In this document: positions 50,981-59,334 of the stretch, piece by piece
Position numbering within the stretch: position 1 is the stretch's first letter
Layout of the letters: every line of letters starts with the position of its first letter
Assembly: GCF_009177095.1 (NCBI RefSeq)
Contig: NZ_AP021861.1
Location: 4,074,501-4,138,500, forward strand
Source: Lacipirellula parvula
GTDB lineage: Bacteria; Planctomycetota; Planctomycetia; Pirellulales; Lacipirellulaceae
DNA length: 64,000 nucleotides
Direction of reading: 5' to 3'
Made by a program: the position numbers and the translations under genes
The notes under the pieces: generated by a model
What the model saw: only the letters and a program-made list of their open reading frames with translations
The model's database searches: none
What the model was told of the DNA's origin: nothing

Positions 50981-51085
50981 GGCGGAGAAGCTTGAAGCTG
51001 GCTACGGGATGCAGGATAGTGAGGAACGCTCCAAGGTACCCCGCGGAGGCGGGCGTTTCACCCCCCGTTGAAAACGACGTGCTGT

Positions 51086-51170
51086 AAAAGCCACCGGCTC
51101 CGCCGGTGGACGAAGGAAACGTAAAGTCAGCCCCTGTAGAAGCTCGTCCACCGGCAGAGCCGGTGGCTTT
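51086..51170. repeat. C-family inverted palindrome pair
   Basis: Left CCACCGGC TCC GCCGGTGG, right CCACCGGC AGA GCCGGTGG, each with AAAGCC outside. It lies upstream of the threonine aldolase gene. Confidence 0.88.
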
Positions 51171-51180
51171 CATTTCGAAT

Positions 51181-51209
51181 TCCTGAACCCCGACACCTGA
51201 ACCCTCTCC
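51181..51209 (+). repeat. Heptamer arm directly before the threonine aldolase gene
   Basis: TGAACCC, CGACACC, TGAACCC heptads, ending eight bases before the ATG. Single arm of the GGTTCAG type. Confidence 0.8.
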
Positions 51210-51217
51210 ACTCCCTC

Positions 51218-52243
51218 ATGATCGACCTCCGCAGCGACACGCTCACCCGCCCCACCCCCGCCATGCGGGCCGCCATCGCCGCCGCCGAGGTGGGTGACGA
51301 CGTCTTCGGCGAGGATCCGACCGTCCGCCGCCTCGAGGAACAAACGGCCGACCTGCTGGGCAAGGAAGCGGCCCTGTTCGTCCCCAGCGGCACCATGGGG
51401 AACCAAATCGGCGTGCGGCTCCACTGCGGCGCCGGCGACGAATTCCTCTGCGAGGCCGAGTGCCACATCCTCAACCAGGAGCAGGCCGCCTCGGCCCAGT
51501 TCTTCGGCGTCTTCGGCCGCGGCATCGCCGCCGAAGGGCACCTGCTCACGCTCGGCCACCTCGAAGACAAGATCCGGCCTGACGACGTTCACTACGCCCG
51601 CACGCGGATGGTCTGCCTCGAAAACACCCACAACCGCGGCGGCGGGCGCGTGCTGCCGTTCGCCGAAGTCGAACAGATTTCCGCCTGGGCCGCCGCGAAT
51701 GGTTTGGCCCGCCACCTCGACGGCGCCCGCCTCTTCAACGCCGTCGTCGCCAGTGGCATCGCGGCGAGGGAATGGGGCCGACTGTTCGATACCGTGAGCG
51801 TCTGCTTTAGCAAAGGCCTCGGCGCCCCGGTCGGCTCGGCGCTCGTCGGCACGCGCGACCACATCAAGGAGGTCCGCCGCCTACGCAAAGCCCTCGGCGG
51901 CGGCTGGCGGCAAGCCGGCCTCCTCGCCGCCGCGGCGAGCTTCGCCCTCGACCACCATGTCGACCGGCTCGCCGACGATCACGCGAATGCCCAAATCCTC
52001 GCCGACGCCGTACGGCAATCGCACACGCTGCGGCTCGCGCCGGCGCAAGTCGAGACGAACATCGTCATCTTCGATCTAGACCAACGCCTCGGCACGGCGG
52101 CCGACTTCTGCAAGCGGCTCGCCGAGCACGGGGTCGGCATGTATCCCTTCGGCAAATACCGCGTCCGCGCGGTAACGCATCTCGACGTGACGACGGAGCA
52201 GATCACCCAGGCGGCGGAAATCTTGCTAGAATTATCCGAGTAA
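51218..52243 (+). CDS. ltaE: Low-specificity L-threonine aldolase
   Basis: A 341-residue PLP enzyme cleaving threonine/allo-threonine to glycine and acetaldehyde. N-terminal [53 protein letters not shown] and the PLP lysine in [15 protein letters not shown] are diagnostic. Length is normal. The strand is opposite to the flanking hisD and glutamate dehydrogenase genes. Confidence 0.95.
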   Translation: MIDLRSDTLTRPTPAMRAAIAAAEVGDDVFGEDPTVRRLEEQTADLLGKEAALFVPSGTMGNQIGVRLHCGAGDEFLCEAECHILNQEQAASAQFFGVFGRGIAAEGHLLTLGHLEDKIRPDDVHYARTRMVCLENTHNRGGGRVLPFAEVEQISAWAAANGLARHLDGARLFNAVVASGIAAREWGRLFDTVSVCFSKGLGAPVGSALVGTRDHIKEVRRLRKALGGGWRQAGLLAAAASFALDHHVDRLADDHANAQILADAVRQSHTLRLAPAQVETNIVIFDLDQRLGTAADFCKRLAEHGVGMYPFGKYRVRAVTHLDVTTEQITQAAEILLELSE

Positions 52244-52253
52244 CCGAGCAAAG

Positions 52254-52417
52254 TAGCCGCCGGTCAACGACCGGCCGGAGCGGAGAGATCTATGATTGCT
52301 GATTGCTGATTGCTGATTTGGAAGGGTAACAGGTAGCTCGTCAGCACATCAGAAATCATCAATCCTAAATCATAAATTCTTTCGTCGCGATCCGGCGGCT
52401 CGTTGAGCCGCGGCTGC
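52254..52417. repeat. Composite repeat between ltaE and the glutamate dehydrogenase gene
   Basis: Reverse A copy 52254-52283 (CGGTC stem), inverted heptamer array 52292-52379 (left arm three GATTGCT in a row; right arm complementary with variants), forward A copy 52389-52417 (GGCTC stem). Confidence 0.9.
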
Positions 52418-52432
52418 TGCAGTTGCGAGTCG

Positions 52433-53668
52433 CTACGCGACGCCAATCAGCGCCGTCGCCTTCGCGACGCGTTCGATGCCGACCATAAACGCTGCGGTCC
52501 GCAGACTCACCTTACGCTCACGGGACAGATTCCACACCGATTCAAACGCCTGCGACATCACTCGTTCGAGTTCTTGCCGCACGCGGTCGAGATTCCAGTG
52601 GTAGAACTGGCGGTTCTGCGCCCATTCGAAATAACTGACCGTCACGCCGCCCGCGTTGGCGAGCACGTCGGGCAGTAGCAGCGTCCCCTTTTTCGCGAGG
52701 ACTTCGTCCGCTTCGGGGCGGACCGGCTCGTTGGCTGCTTCGATGATGATCGGCGCCTTGATGCGGTCGACGTTCGATTCGTTGATCACGCCGCCGAGCG
52801 CCGCGGGAATCAGCACGTCGACGTCGAGCTCCAACAGCTGATCGCCAGGAATCTTTTCGGCTTCCTTGTAACCGGCGAGGGAATTCTTGTTCTGGTTCGA
52901 GTAGCGAATGGCGCCAAGGATATCGATCCCTTCCGCGCGATAGTAGGCGCCGCTCACGTCGCTCACGGCCACCACTTTGCATTCAGCGTCGGCGAGGTAT
53001 TTCGCCGCATGCGAACCGACGTTGCCGAAGCCTTGAATCGCAATTCGCGTCTGCTGAGGTTTGCGGCCCAAGCGGCCGAGGACCTTCAACGTGAGAATGC
53101 CGACGCCGCGACCCGTCGCCTCTTCGCGGCCGGGGATGCCGTAATACTCCACTGGCTTGCCGGTAACGACGCCGGGATTAAAGCCGTGGTACTTGTTGTA
53201 CTGGCTCATGATCCACGCCATCGTCTCGGCGTCGGTGCCCATGTCGGGCGCCGGGATGTCGATATCCGGCCCAATGACGTCGTGAATCTGATCGATGAAC
53301 TTGCGGGTGATCCGTTCCTTCTCGGTACGGCTCAGCGTCCGCGGGTCGACAGCGATACCACCTTTGGCGCCGCCGTAGGGAATGTTCACCACCGCGGTCT
53401 TCAGCGTCATCAGCGCGGCGAGGCTGCGGATCTCGTCGAGATCGACCTGCGGATGATAGCGGAAGCCCCCCTTCATGGGGCCGCGGGCGTTGTTGTGCTG
53501 CACGCGATAGCCAACATAGGTAGCGACTTCGCCCTTGTCGGTCTCGAAGGAGACCTGCACCTGGATTTCGCGGCGGGGAATGATCAGCCGCCGCCGCATG
53601 CTCTCTTTGAGCTCCAACTGGTCGGCCGCGCGGCTGAAATAGAACTGGGCCGCCTCAGAAGATTTCAT
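52433..53668 (-). CDS. Glu/Leu/Phe/Val dehydrogenase (glutamate dehydrogenase)
   Basis: A 411-residue NAD(P)-dependent amino-acid dehydrogenase. RGPMKGGFRYHP (substrate-binding Lys), PYGGAKGGI with the catalytic Lys, PAPDMGTD, and the Rossmann motif IQGFGNVGSHAA are present. Overall similarity is greatest to the hexameric GluDH of about 410-420 residues, so glutamate is the likely substrate, interconverting glutamate with 2-oxoglutarate and ammonium. It is a single gene, without a neighbouring partner. Confidence 0.92.
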   Translation of the reverse strand: MKSSEAAQFYFSRAADQLELKESMRRRLIIPRREIQVQVSFETDKGEVATYVGYRVQHNNARGPMKGGFRYHPQVDLDEIRSLAALMTLKTAVVNIPYGGAKGGIAVDPRTLSRTEKERITRKFIDQIHDVIGPDIDIPAPDMGTDAETMAWIMSQYNKYHGFNPGVVTGKPVEYYGIPGREEATGRGVGILTLKVLGRLGRKPQQTRIAIQGFGNVGSHAAKYLADAECKVVAVSDVSGAYYRAEGIDILGAIRYSNQNKNSLAGYKEAEKIPGDQLLELDVDVLIPAALGGVINESNVDRIKAPIIIEAANEPVRPEADEVLAKKGTLLLPDVLANAGGVTVSYFEWAQNRQFYHWNLDRVRQELERVMSQAFESVWNLSRERKVSLRTAAFMVGIERVAKATALIGVA

Positions 53669-53750
53669 CGTAAGTCCCGGTTGCGGTGCCTGGGTGGTGG
53701 GAACGTCGCCTGGGTGGATAATAAAGCGATTGCCGCGAGCGGGGAAGGCA

Positions 53751-53828
53751 AATGGGAAATGCGAAAGTGGAAAGGGGAGGGCGGTCAGCGTTTATTCCAC
53801 TTTCCACTTTCCACTTTCGCATTTCACC
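53751..53828. repeat. Inverted heptamer array (TGGAAAG type)
   Basis: The right arm has TTTCCAC three times, then TTTCGCA; the left arm has the complementary ATGCGAA, AGTGGAA, AGGGGAG. It is followed 10 bp later by an A-family palindrome. Confidence 0.88.
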
Positions 53829-53837
53829 TTTGGCGTT

Positions 53838-53865
53838 GCCCGGCGGCTCGTTGTGCCGCGGCTAC
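53838..53865 (+). repeat. A-family palindrome (forward, imperfect)
   Basis: GGCTC GTT GTGCC stem with one mismatch. It lies downstream of a heptamer array. A truncated GCCGCGGCTAC lies just after (53874-53884). Confidence 0.75.
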
Positions 53866-53959
53866 TAATACTCGCCGCGGCTACGTGACTGCTACTCAAG
53901 TTTACGTTATTTAACATTACGAGCGGGCGGCCGCGACTGTTCTGCCGCCACGTACCAAT

Positions 53960-55669
53960 ATGCCGCCGGACGATCCGAACCACCTCGACGACATCCCCCG
54001 CAGTAGCCTGCGGCCCCGTCGCCCCAAACCCGATCGCCGCCGACTCTGGCTCGCAAGCAGCGTCGTTTCGGCCGTTGTAGCGGTCGCGTTCATCGCGTAC
54101 CTGCTGATCAGTTCCTTCAGCGCAAACAATCCCCCTCTGCAACCGAGCGAGCCGGGGCGTCCCGCCCCCGGCGCTACAATTCCGAAAGCCTCGCCCGCCA
54201 CGGCCCCCGCGGACGCAATTCCCCCCGCATCGGCAGCCCCTCTCGCCGCAGAACTCGTCGACGATCCGACCGGCCAACTCCTGTGGGGCGAGCCAACCAG
54301 CGGCCCGCCGATCTCGCTCGCCTACGTCCCCGCCGGCACGCAATGCCTCCTCTACTTCCGTCCGGCCGACATCGCACAGCACGCCGAAGGCGAGCGACTC
54401 CGCGCCGCGCTCGGCCCGTGGGGACAGGGCGCCGTCGCGGAACTCGAGTCGCTGCTCGGCGGAAAAGTGAGTGAAGTCACCGCGTTGCTCGTCGCCGTGA
54501 CCGTGAGCGACGACAACAAGCTCGAAACGACGCTGCGCGTGGAGTTCGCGGAGCCGCTCGATAACGCGGCGCTTGTTGAGCGCACGGCGAAAGCAACTAA
54601 TTCCCAAATTGACGGCGTCGCCGTTCGCACACAGAACGGTCGCACCTACTTTCTCGCGAACGAACCTACGCCCGCACTGATTGTCGCGCCCGCCGCGCTC
54701 GCCCAGGACCTCGTCGAATCCGCCGGCGAAGCGCCGCCGCTCGTGCGAGACATCGAAGCCCTCGCCGCACACTCCGATGCCGAGCGTGCGGCCACGCTCC
54801 TCGTCGCGCCGAAGTTCTTGCAAGCGAGCGGCAACGACCTGCTCACCGCCGAAGCGGCGCCGCTCCACGACGTCCTGCAGCGGCTGCTCGGCAACGAAGC
54901 GACCGCCGTCATGCTGAGCGCCGACTTGCGGGACGACTTGTTCCTCGAACTCCGCGCGACGCCGACGCTCAACGTGCCGGCGATTCGCCTCGCCGCGAAA
55001 ATGCGCGAGCGGATCGCCGCGGCGCCGGCGGAGGTCGAGAACCTGATTGCGGACGCCACCTGGCATCCTTACGGCCGCAAGGTGATCGCCCGGCTCCCCG
55101 GCATGCTGCGGATTCTCGCCCGCTTTGCCCGCAGCGGCGTCGACGATCGGCAAGCCGTCGTCAATGCGTATCTGCCGGCAAGGGCAGGGCACAACCTGCT
55201 CACCGCGAGCGAGTTGCTGCTGACGCTGCCGCACGGCGACGACGGAGCAATCGCTAGCGCCGCACCGGCAGCTAAAGCGCCGACGACCACTGCCGACAAA
55301 CTCGCCGCGAAAACTTCGCTCAGCTTCACGAAGGAGTCGCTCGAGCAAGCCGTCGCACTGCTTGCCGAAGACACGGGCCTGGAAATCACCATCGCCGGCG
55401 GCGATCTGCAGCTCGACGGCATCACGAAAAATCAGTCGCTGGGGCTCGATCTGCGCGATCGGCCAGCCGGCGAAATCTTGCTCGAAATCCTCCTCCGGGC
55501 GAATCCCGACCGCCAGGCAACCGGCCCCGCCGACCCGCGGCAGAAGCTGGTCTACGTCATCGAACCGACGACAACAGGCGCTGCGGAACGGATTATCGTC
55601 ACGACGCGAACTGCCGCCGAAAAACGTGGCGATCGGCTGCCCGCAGCATTTCTTTCCCAGACCCGCTAA
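53960..55669 (+). CDS. Single-pass envelope protein with secretin/STN-like C-terminal domain (1)
   Basis: A 569-residue protein of unknown function. A basic N-terminus (RPRRPKPDRRR) precedes one membrane helix (about 29-52, VVSAVVAVAFIAYLLISSF). After a Pro/Ala linker, a domain at about 115-430 is not recognised. The C-terminal SFTKESLEQAVALLAEDTGL, then LQLDGITKNQSLGLDL and LRDRPAGEILLEILLRAN, resemble the short N-terminal (STN) domain of secretins and TonB receptors. The linker SEPGRPAPGA is encoded by a GCCGGGGCG TCC CGCCCCCGGC hairpin (54151-54177). The next gene shares the STN-like feature. Confidence 0.6.
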   Translation: MPPDDPNHLDDIPRSSLRPRRPKPDRRRLWLASSVVSAVVAVAFIAYLLISSFSANNPPLQPSEPGRPAPGATIPKASPATAPADAIPPASAAPLAAELVDDPTGQLLWGEPTSGPPISLAYVPAGTQCLLYFRPADIAQHAEGERLRAALGPWGQGAVAELESLLGGKVSEVTALLVAVTVSDDNKLETTLRVEFAEPLDNAALVERTAKATNSQIDGVAVRTQNGRTYFLANEPTPALIVAPAALAQDLVESAGEAPPLVRDIEALAAHSDAERAATLLVAPKFLQASGNDLLTAEAAPLHDVLQRLLGNEATAVMLSADLRDDLFLELRATPTLNVPAIRLAAKMRERIAAAPAEVENLIADATWHPYGRKVIARLPGMLRILARFARSGVDDRQAVVNAYLPARAGHNLLTASELLLTLPHGDDGAIASAAPAAKAPTTTADKLAAKTSLSFTKESLEQAVALLAEDTGLEITIAGGDLQLDGITKNQSLGLDLRDRPAGEILLEILLRANPDRQATGPADPRQKLVYVIEPTTTGAAERIIVTTRTAAEKRGDRLPAAFLSQTR

Positions 55670-55723
55670 CTGGGCACGGTTCGGGTACAATAAAAACCTG
55701 AGGGGAACTCGCTGATGACCGCT

Positions 55724-55815
55724 TGTGGGAGGGGTCTCCGACCCCGATGACGGTTCGTAGACCGCTCATCGATTGTAGTGGAGAGCGGTGTCGGCGTCGA
55801 AGACGCCTCCCACAG
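55724..55815. repeat. B-family REPIN (GTGGGAGG ends)
   Basis: Left hairpin GGGGTC TCC GACCCC, right GGCGTC GAA GACGCC, outer GTGGGAGG/CCTCCCAC inverted. It overlaps the open frame upstream of the next gene. Confidence 0.88.
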
Positions 55816-55868
55816 TTGCAGCGTCAAAGCTAAGCGAGAACCGGGAACAGAGTCGTTCGAGAGCACGC

Positions 55869-58154
55869 GTGGATCCATTCAAAGTCACCTGCGTCAGTTG
55901 CCGTGCCGTGCTGACGGTGCGCAAGGAGTCGATGATCGGCCAGATCATCGCCTGCCCGCGCTGCAACATGATGGTGCAGGTGATGGCTCCGGCGGGGTAT
56001 GTGCCGTCGGCGCCCGCCGCGGCCGCGCCGAGTCCTGCTGCTACTGCTCCTACCACTACCCCGACGATCGCTACTCATACGGCCGACGCGCCAACCGCGA
56101 CGCCGCCAACGGCGAGCCCCACCGCTCGCCCCGCAAAGACCGCCGCCGCTGCAGCCGCGGTGGCGACGACAATGTTCGATGCGAGCGACGCGCTCGCCGA
56201 CGTTCCCGCCGCGACGCCTGCAGTGCAAACCGCGCCGCCGGCGACTTCGACCGTGGTGGCCTCGACGTTCGACGACGCCGTCGATGCGTTCAGCGATCCG
56301 CCGAGCGCAGGCGCTACTAGCTCCATCATTGAGAGCGCCGCGAACATCCCCTCCGCCAGCGCTACCGCGCCGCCGCCAGCGCCGACGACGCTGCCGCCCA
56401 CGCCATCGTTGTGGAGCCATGTCAAGTTTCCGGCAATGGTTGCCGGCGGCGGACTTGCCGGAGCGGCCGTGATGGTCGGTGCGCTGTCGCTGATCATGGG
56501 AAGCGCTGACGATCCAACGCGGACGCTCGCTCCGCCCGCGCCGGTCGCCACGACTCAACCGAACGGCATCCCCGCGAATCCGACGGCGATTGCCGCGACC
56601 GAACCGGTGGCGCCTGCCGATCCCGCCACGGTCGAGCCAGCGCCCATAACCGACGAGCAGCAACCACCTGTCGAACCTGCGGCTGCAGCGCAAACTGAAG
56701 TTGCGCTCGCCGACGATCCCTTCGCCGCGTCGCCAGCAGCGCCAGCCGACAATCAACTCGCCGCGAACGTGCCGGCCGTTCCCGCCCCCGCCGAGTCAGC
56801 GGAACCCGCCGCGGCGCCTGCCGACGAAGCCGCAACCGCCGAGCCGGAAGCCGAGAAAGAAAAGGACGAGCCGCGGTTGCGGATCGATCCGCTCGACATC
56901 GATCCCGAGGGGCTCAGCCTCTCGACGCTCCGCAGCGGCCCGCCGAAGAACCCGATCGAGGAGAGCCAACTCCCTGAACAGGAGTCGGCCGCGCTCAGCG
57001 TCAACTCGGACGACGCCGCCGGCGCCGATCAACCCGCCGCCGAAGCGCCACCCGCCCCAGACGCCGTCCGCCGTGATCAGCAGGCGGGCGCCCCCACGGC
57101 CGAAAGCGTCGCCGTGCTGCTTGAGCGGAAGACGCCGCAGCTGAAGATTAACAACATGCCGCTCTGCCGGCTGCTCGACCTGTCGGTCCAGATGAGCGGC
57201 ATTCCGATCAGCGTCGCGCCGGAGCAACTCCAACTTGCCGCCGTCTCCGCCGGCCAACCGGCGACCGCCGCCGTCGAAGACGCCACGATTCTCGACTTCC
57301 TCGCCGCCGCGCTGAAGCCGCTCCGCTTGCAGCCGGTGGTGGTCAATGACCAGATTATCCTTATTCGCGGCGGCAACAATCCGCGCCGCGACGTCACCTA
57401 CGCCGTCGACGATCTCGCCGGCGACGAACAAGCGATCGCGCAGCTTGCCGAGAACATTCAAAAGCTGGTGGCGCCCGACACGTGGCAAGCCGCCGGCGGA
57501 ACCGGAACGCTCGCCGTCGACGGCAAGCAACTGAAAGTCTCCGCGGGCGAAGCGGTGCAGTACGACATTCTCCTGCTGCTCGAACGGAGCCGCGCCGCCC
57601 TTGAAAAGCCAGCCCGCAGCAAGTATCCCTCCGCCCTCATCGGCGGCGTCGCCCCGGCGGTCGCCCTGCAAGAACGGCTTGGCGCCCCCGCAACGTTCAC
57701 CTTCTCGCAGTACACGCCGCTGCGAGAAATCTTCCGCCACTGGCAGGAAGAGATGCAAGTCGCCGTGCTCGTCGATTGGCCGGCGCTCGCCGACGTGCGA
57801 CTCTGGCCAAACACGCGCATTGCCTGCAGTTCGAGCGGTACCCCGTGGGAAGCGGCCCTCGACAAGGTGCTCGAACCGCTTGGCCTCGCCTGGCGACCGG
57901 TCGACAAGCGGACGATCGAAATCACGTCGCTCGACAAGGCGGCTGCGGAGCCGATGATTGCGGTCTATCGTTTGACTGCCGACCAACTTGGGACGGTCGA
58001 AGAGCTTGAGCAGCACCTCAAGACGTTCGCCGAATCGGCCGGCGTCAATGCGCCGGGAGTCGCGAACGTCGTCGATAGCGAGCACTCGCTGTTGCTCGCG
58101 CGGCAGCCGGCGCTTGTTCAACGCGAAATCGCTGCTTGGCTGGCGAATCACTAA
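55869..58154 (+). CDS. Zinc-ribbon, membrane-anchored protein with STN-like domains (2)
   Basis: About 761 residues. N-terminal zinc-ribbon: CVSC and CPRC about 20 residues apart (near 9-31). A long Ala/Pro/Thr linker is interrupted by a membrane helix (about 186-212, AMVAGGGLAGAAVMVGALSL), then a second Ala/Pro-rich linker. The C-terminal half (about 430-760) has STN-like units: MPLCRLLDLSVQMSGIPISV and LREIFRHWQEEMQVAVLVDW. The plan is similar to the upstream gene, so the two may act together at the envelope. The frame starts at 55788 inside a REPIN; GTG 55869, just before the zinc ribbon, is preferred. Function unknown. Confidence 0.6.
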   Translation: MDPFKVTCVSCRAVLTVRKESMIGQIIACPRCNMMVQVMAPAGYVPSAPAAAAPSPAATAPTTTPTIATHTADAPTATPPTASPTARPAKTAAAAAAVATTMFDASDALADVPAATPAVQTAPPATSTVVASTFDDAVDAFSDPPSAGATSSIIESAANIPSASATAPPPAPTTLPPTPSLWSHVKFPAMVAGGGLAGAAVMVGALSLIMGSADDPTRTLAPPAPVATTQPNGIPANPTAIAATEPVAPADPATVEPAPITDEQQPPVEPAAAAQTEVALADDPFAASPAAPADNQLAANVPAVPAPAESAEPAAAPADEAATAEPEAEKEKDEPRLRIDPLDIDPEGLSLSTLRSGPPKNPIEESQLPEQESAALSVNSDDAAGADQPAAEAPPAPDAVRRDQQAGAPTAESVAVLLERKTPQLKINNMPLCRLLDLSVQMSGIPISVAPEQLQLAAVSAGQPATAAVEDATILDFLAAALKPLRLQPVVVNDQIILIRGGNNPRRDVTYAVDDLAGDEQAIAQLAENIQKLVAPDTWQAAGGTGTLAVDGKQLKVSAGEAVQYDILLLLERSRAALEKPARSKYPSALIGGVAPAVALQERLGAPATFTFSQYTPLREIFRHWQEEMQVAVLVDWPALADVRLWPNTRIACSSSGTPWEAALDKVLEPLGLAWRPVDKRTIEITSLDKAAAEPMIAVYRLTADQLGTVEELEQHLKTFAESAGVNAPGVANVVDSEHSLLLARQPALVQREIAAWLANH

Positions 58155-58196
58155 TTCGCCCGCACCTTGCTCGCCCGTATGAAACTCGCCTGTGTG

Positions 58197-58355
58197 GTCC
58201 CCTCCCCTTGAGGGGGAGGGTTAGGGAGGGATGAAGGCAGCGGGTACCATGGTTCATTACCCCCTCCCCAGCCGGTGCTGCGCACGGACTACCGCCTCCG
58301 CTCGATCGCCGCTGGCGACCGTGCTCGTTGCTCCCTCAAGGGGGAGGGAGCCAGA
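58197..58355. repeat. Paired F-family element, intergenic
   Basis: The left part holds CCCTCCCC TTG AGGGGGAGGG, the right part CTCCCTCAAGGGGGAGGGAG, then CCAGA. It matches the DUF1080-internal copy at both ends (TCTGGCTCCCTCCCCC). Confidence 0.83.
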
Positions 58356-58375
58356 CAGTTTTGTGGTGGAGTTGG

Positions 58376-59200
58376 TTAGTAACTCGGCGAATTCGCCAAC
58401 CGCTCGAGCAACGCCTCCAGCTCCGCCCCCTCCGGCAAGCGAATCTGCATCAAGTCGCGCAGCGCCTCGCGCACTTCGTCCGCCGTCCGTAGCGTCCGCC
58501 GCTCCGTGTTCCCGCCGAGATGGTGAATCGCGAGCTCGTTGTTCCGCAGCGCATACCGCACGCCCGGCGCCGGCCGCGACGCCATGAGGTGGTTCACGAA
58601 CAGCGACTCGGGATACGTCGACACATACCAGTTGCCGACCTCGTAGTCCGACGGCGCCTGCGGGTCGAGCGTGAAGCGATAGAGCGGAACCCATCCGCCG
58701 CGGATGCTCGCCTGCATGAGGTAATCGTTCTCCCAGCGAATCATGCGGAACGGTTCGTGCGGCGTCGACTGCTCGACGTCGACCGCCAACCGCAACGGTC
58801 CCGTTTGCACCATGCCGCCGAACCCAACGTCGGCGAGATACGACTCGTCGCCGAGGTCGACGCGGATGAGCATGTGCGTCCGCGGCGGAAACGCGTGCGG
58901 ATCGCCGGTGTAAACCACCCGTGCCGCGAGCCGCGTGAGCCGAAAGCCGATCGCCTCGAGCACCGCGCTGAACAATCCGTTCTGCTCGAAGCAATACCCG
59001 CCGCGCTGCTCCTCGACCAACTTCCGCTGAATTGAATCGAGATCAATCCGCACCGGGCGGCGCAACAGCGAGTCGAGATTCTCAAACGGAATCGACTCGG
59101 CATGCCGCCGGTGCAACTCGCGCAGCGTTTCCAACGTCGGCGTCCGCTCGCCGGCATAGCCGATGCGGTGGAAGTAACGGTCGAGGTTGAGGTCAGGCAT
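58376..59200 (-). CDS. nat: Arylamine N-acetyltransferase
   Basis: A 274-residue acetyl-CoA-dependent N-acetyltransferase. The catalytic triad is visible: Cys70 in RGGYCFEQNGLF, His109 in PRTHMLI and Asp124 in LADVGFGG. FENLDSLLRRP near 39 is also conserved. Length is typical (about 270-280). It is a stand-alone gene, reverse strand, followed downstream by an F-family repeat. Confidence 0.95.
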   Translation of the reverse strand: MPDLNLDRYFHRIGYAGERTPTLETLRELHRRHAESIPFENLDSLLRRPVRIDLDSIQRKLVEEQRGGYCFEQNGLFSAVLEAIGFRLTRLAARVVYTGDPHAFPPRTHMLIRVDLGDESYLADVGFGGMVQTGPLRLAVDVEQSTPHEPFRMIRWENDYLMQASIRGGWVPLYRFTLDPQAPSDYEVGNWYVSTYPESLFVNHLMASRPAPGVRYALRNNELAIHHLGGNTERRTLRTADEVREALRDLMQIRLPEGAELEALLERLANSPSY

Positions 59201-59220
59201 CGTGTCACTCCAGTGGACCG

Positions 59221-59311
59221 TGTGGGAGGCGTCTCCGACGCCGATTCCGGTGCGCCGACCGATGCACGTACGGATTGCAAAACGTTATCGGCGTCGGAGA
59301 CGCCTCCCACA
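59221..59311. repeat. B-family REPIN (GTGGGAGG ends)
   Basis: Both hairpins use the GGCGTC/GACGCC stem. Outer TGTGGGAGG and CCTCCCACA. It lies between nat and the DAHP synthase gene. Confidence 0.9.
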
Positions 59312-59334
59312 AGTCCGAAATCGGCGGTGCAACG

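Noticed and set aside
53792-55690. A 632-codon open frame on the minus strand
   Set aside because: It is antisense to the first STN-like gene in GC-rich DNA and has no recognisable domain or initiation site.
59283-59290. TTATCGGC, the complement of a sigma-28 -10 box
   Set aside because: It falls within a B-family REPIN, has no matching -35 element and points to no flagellar gene.
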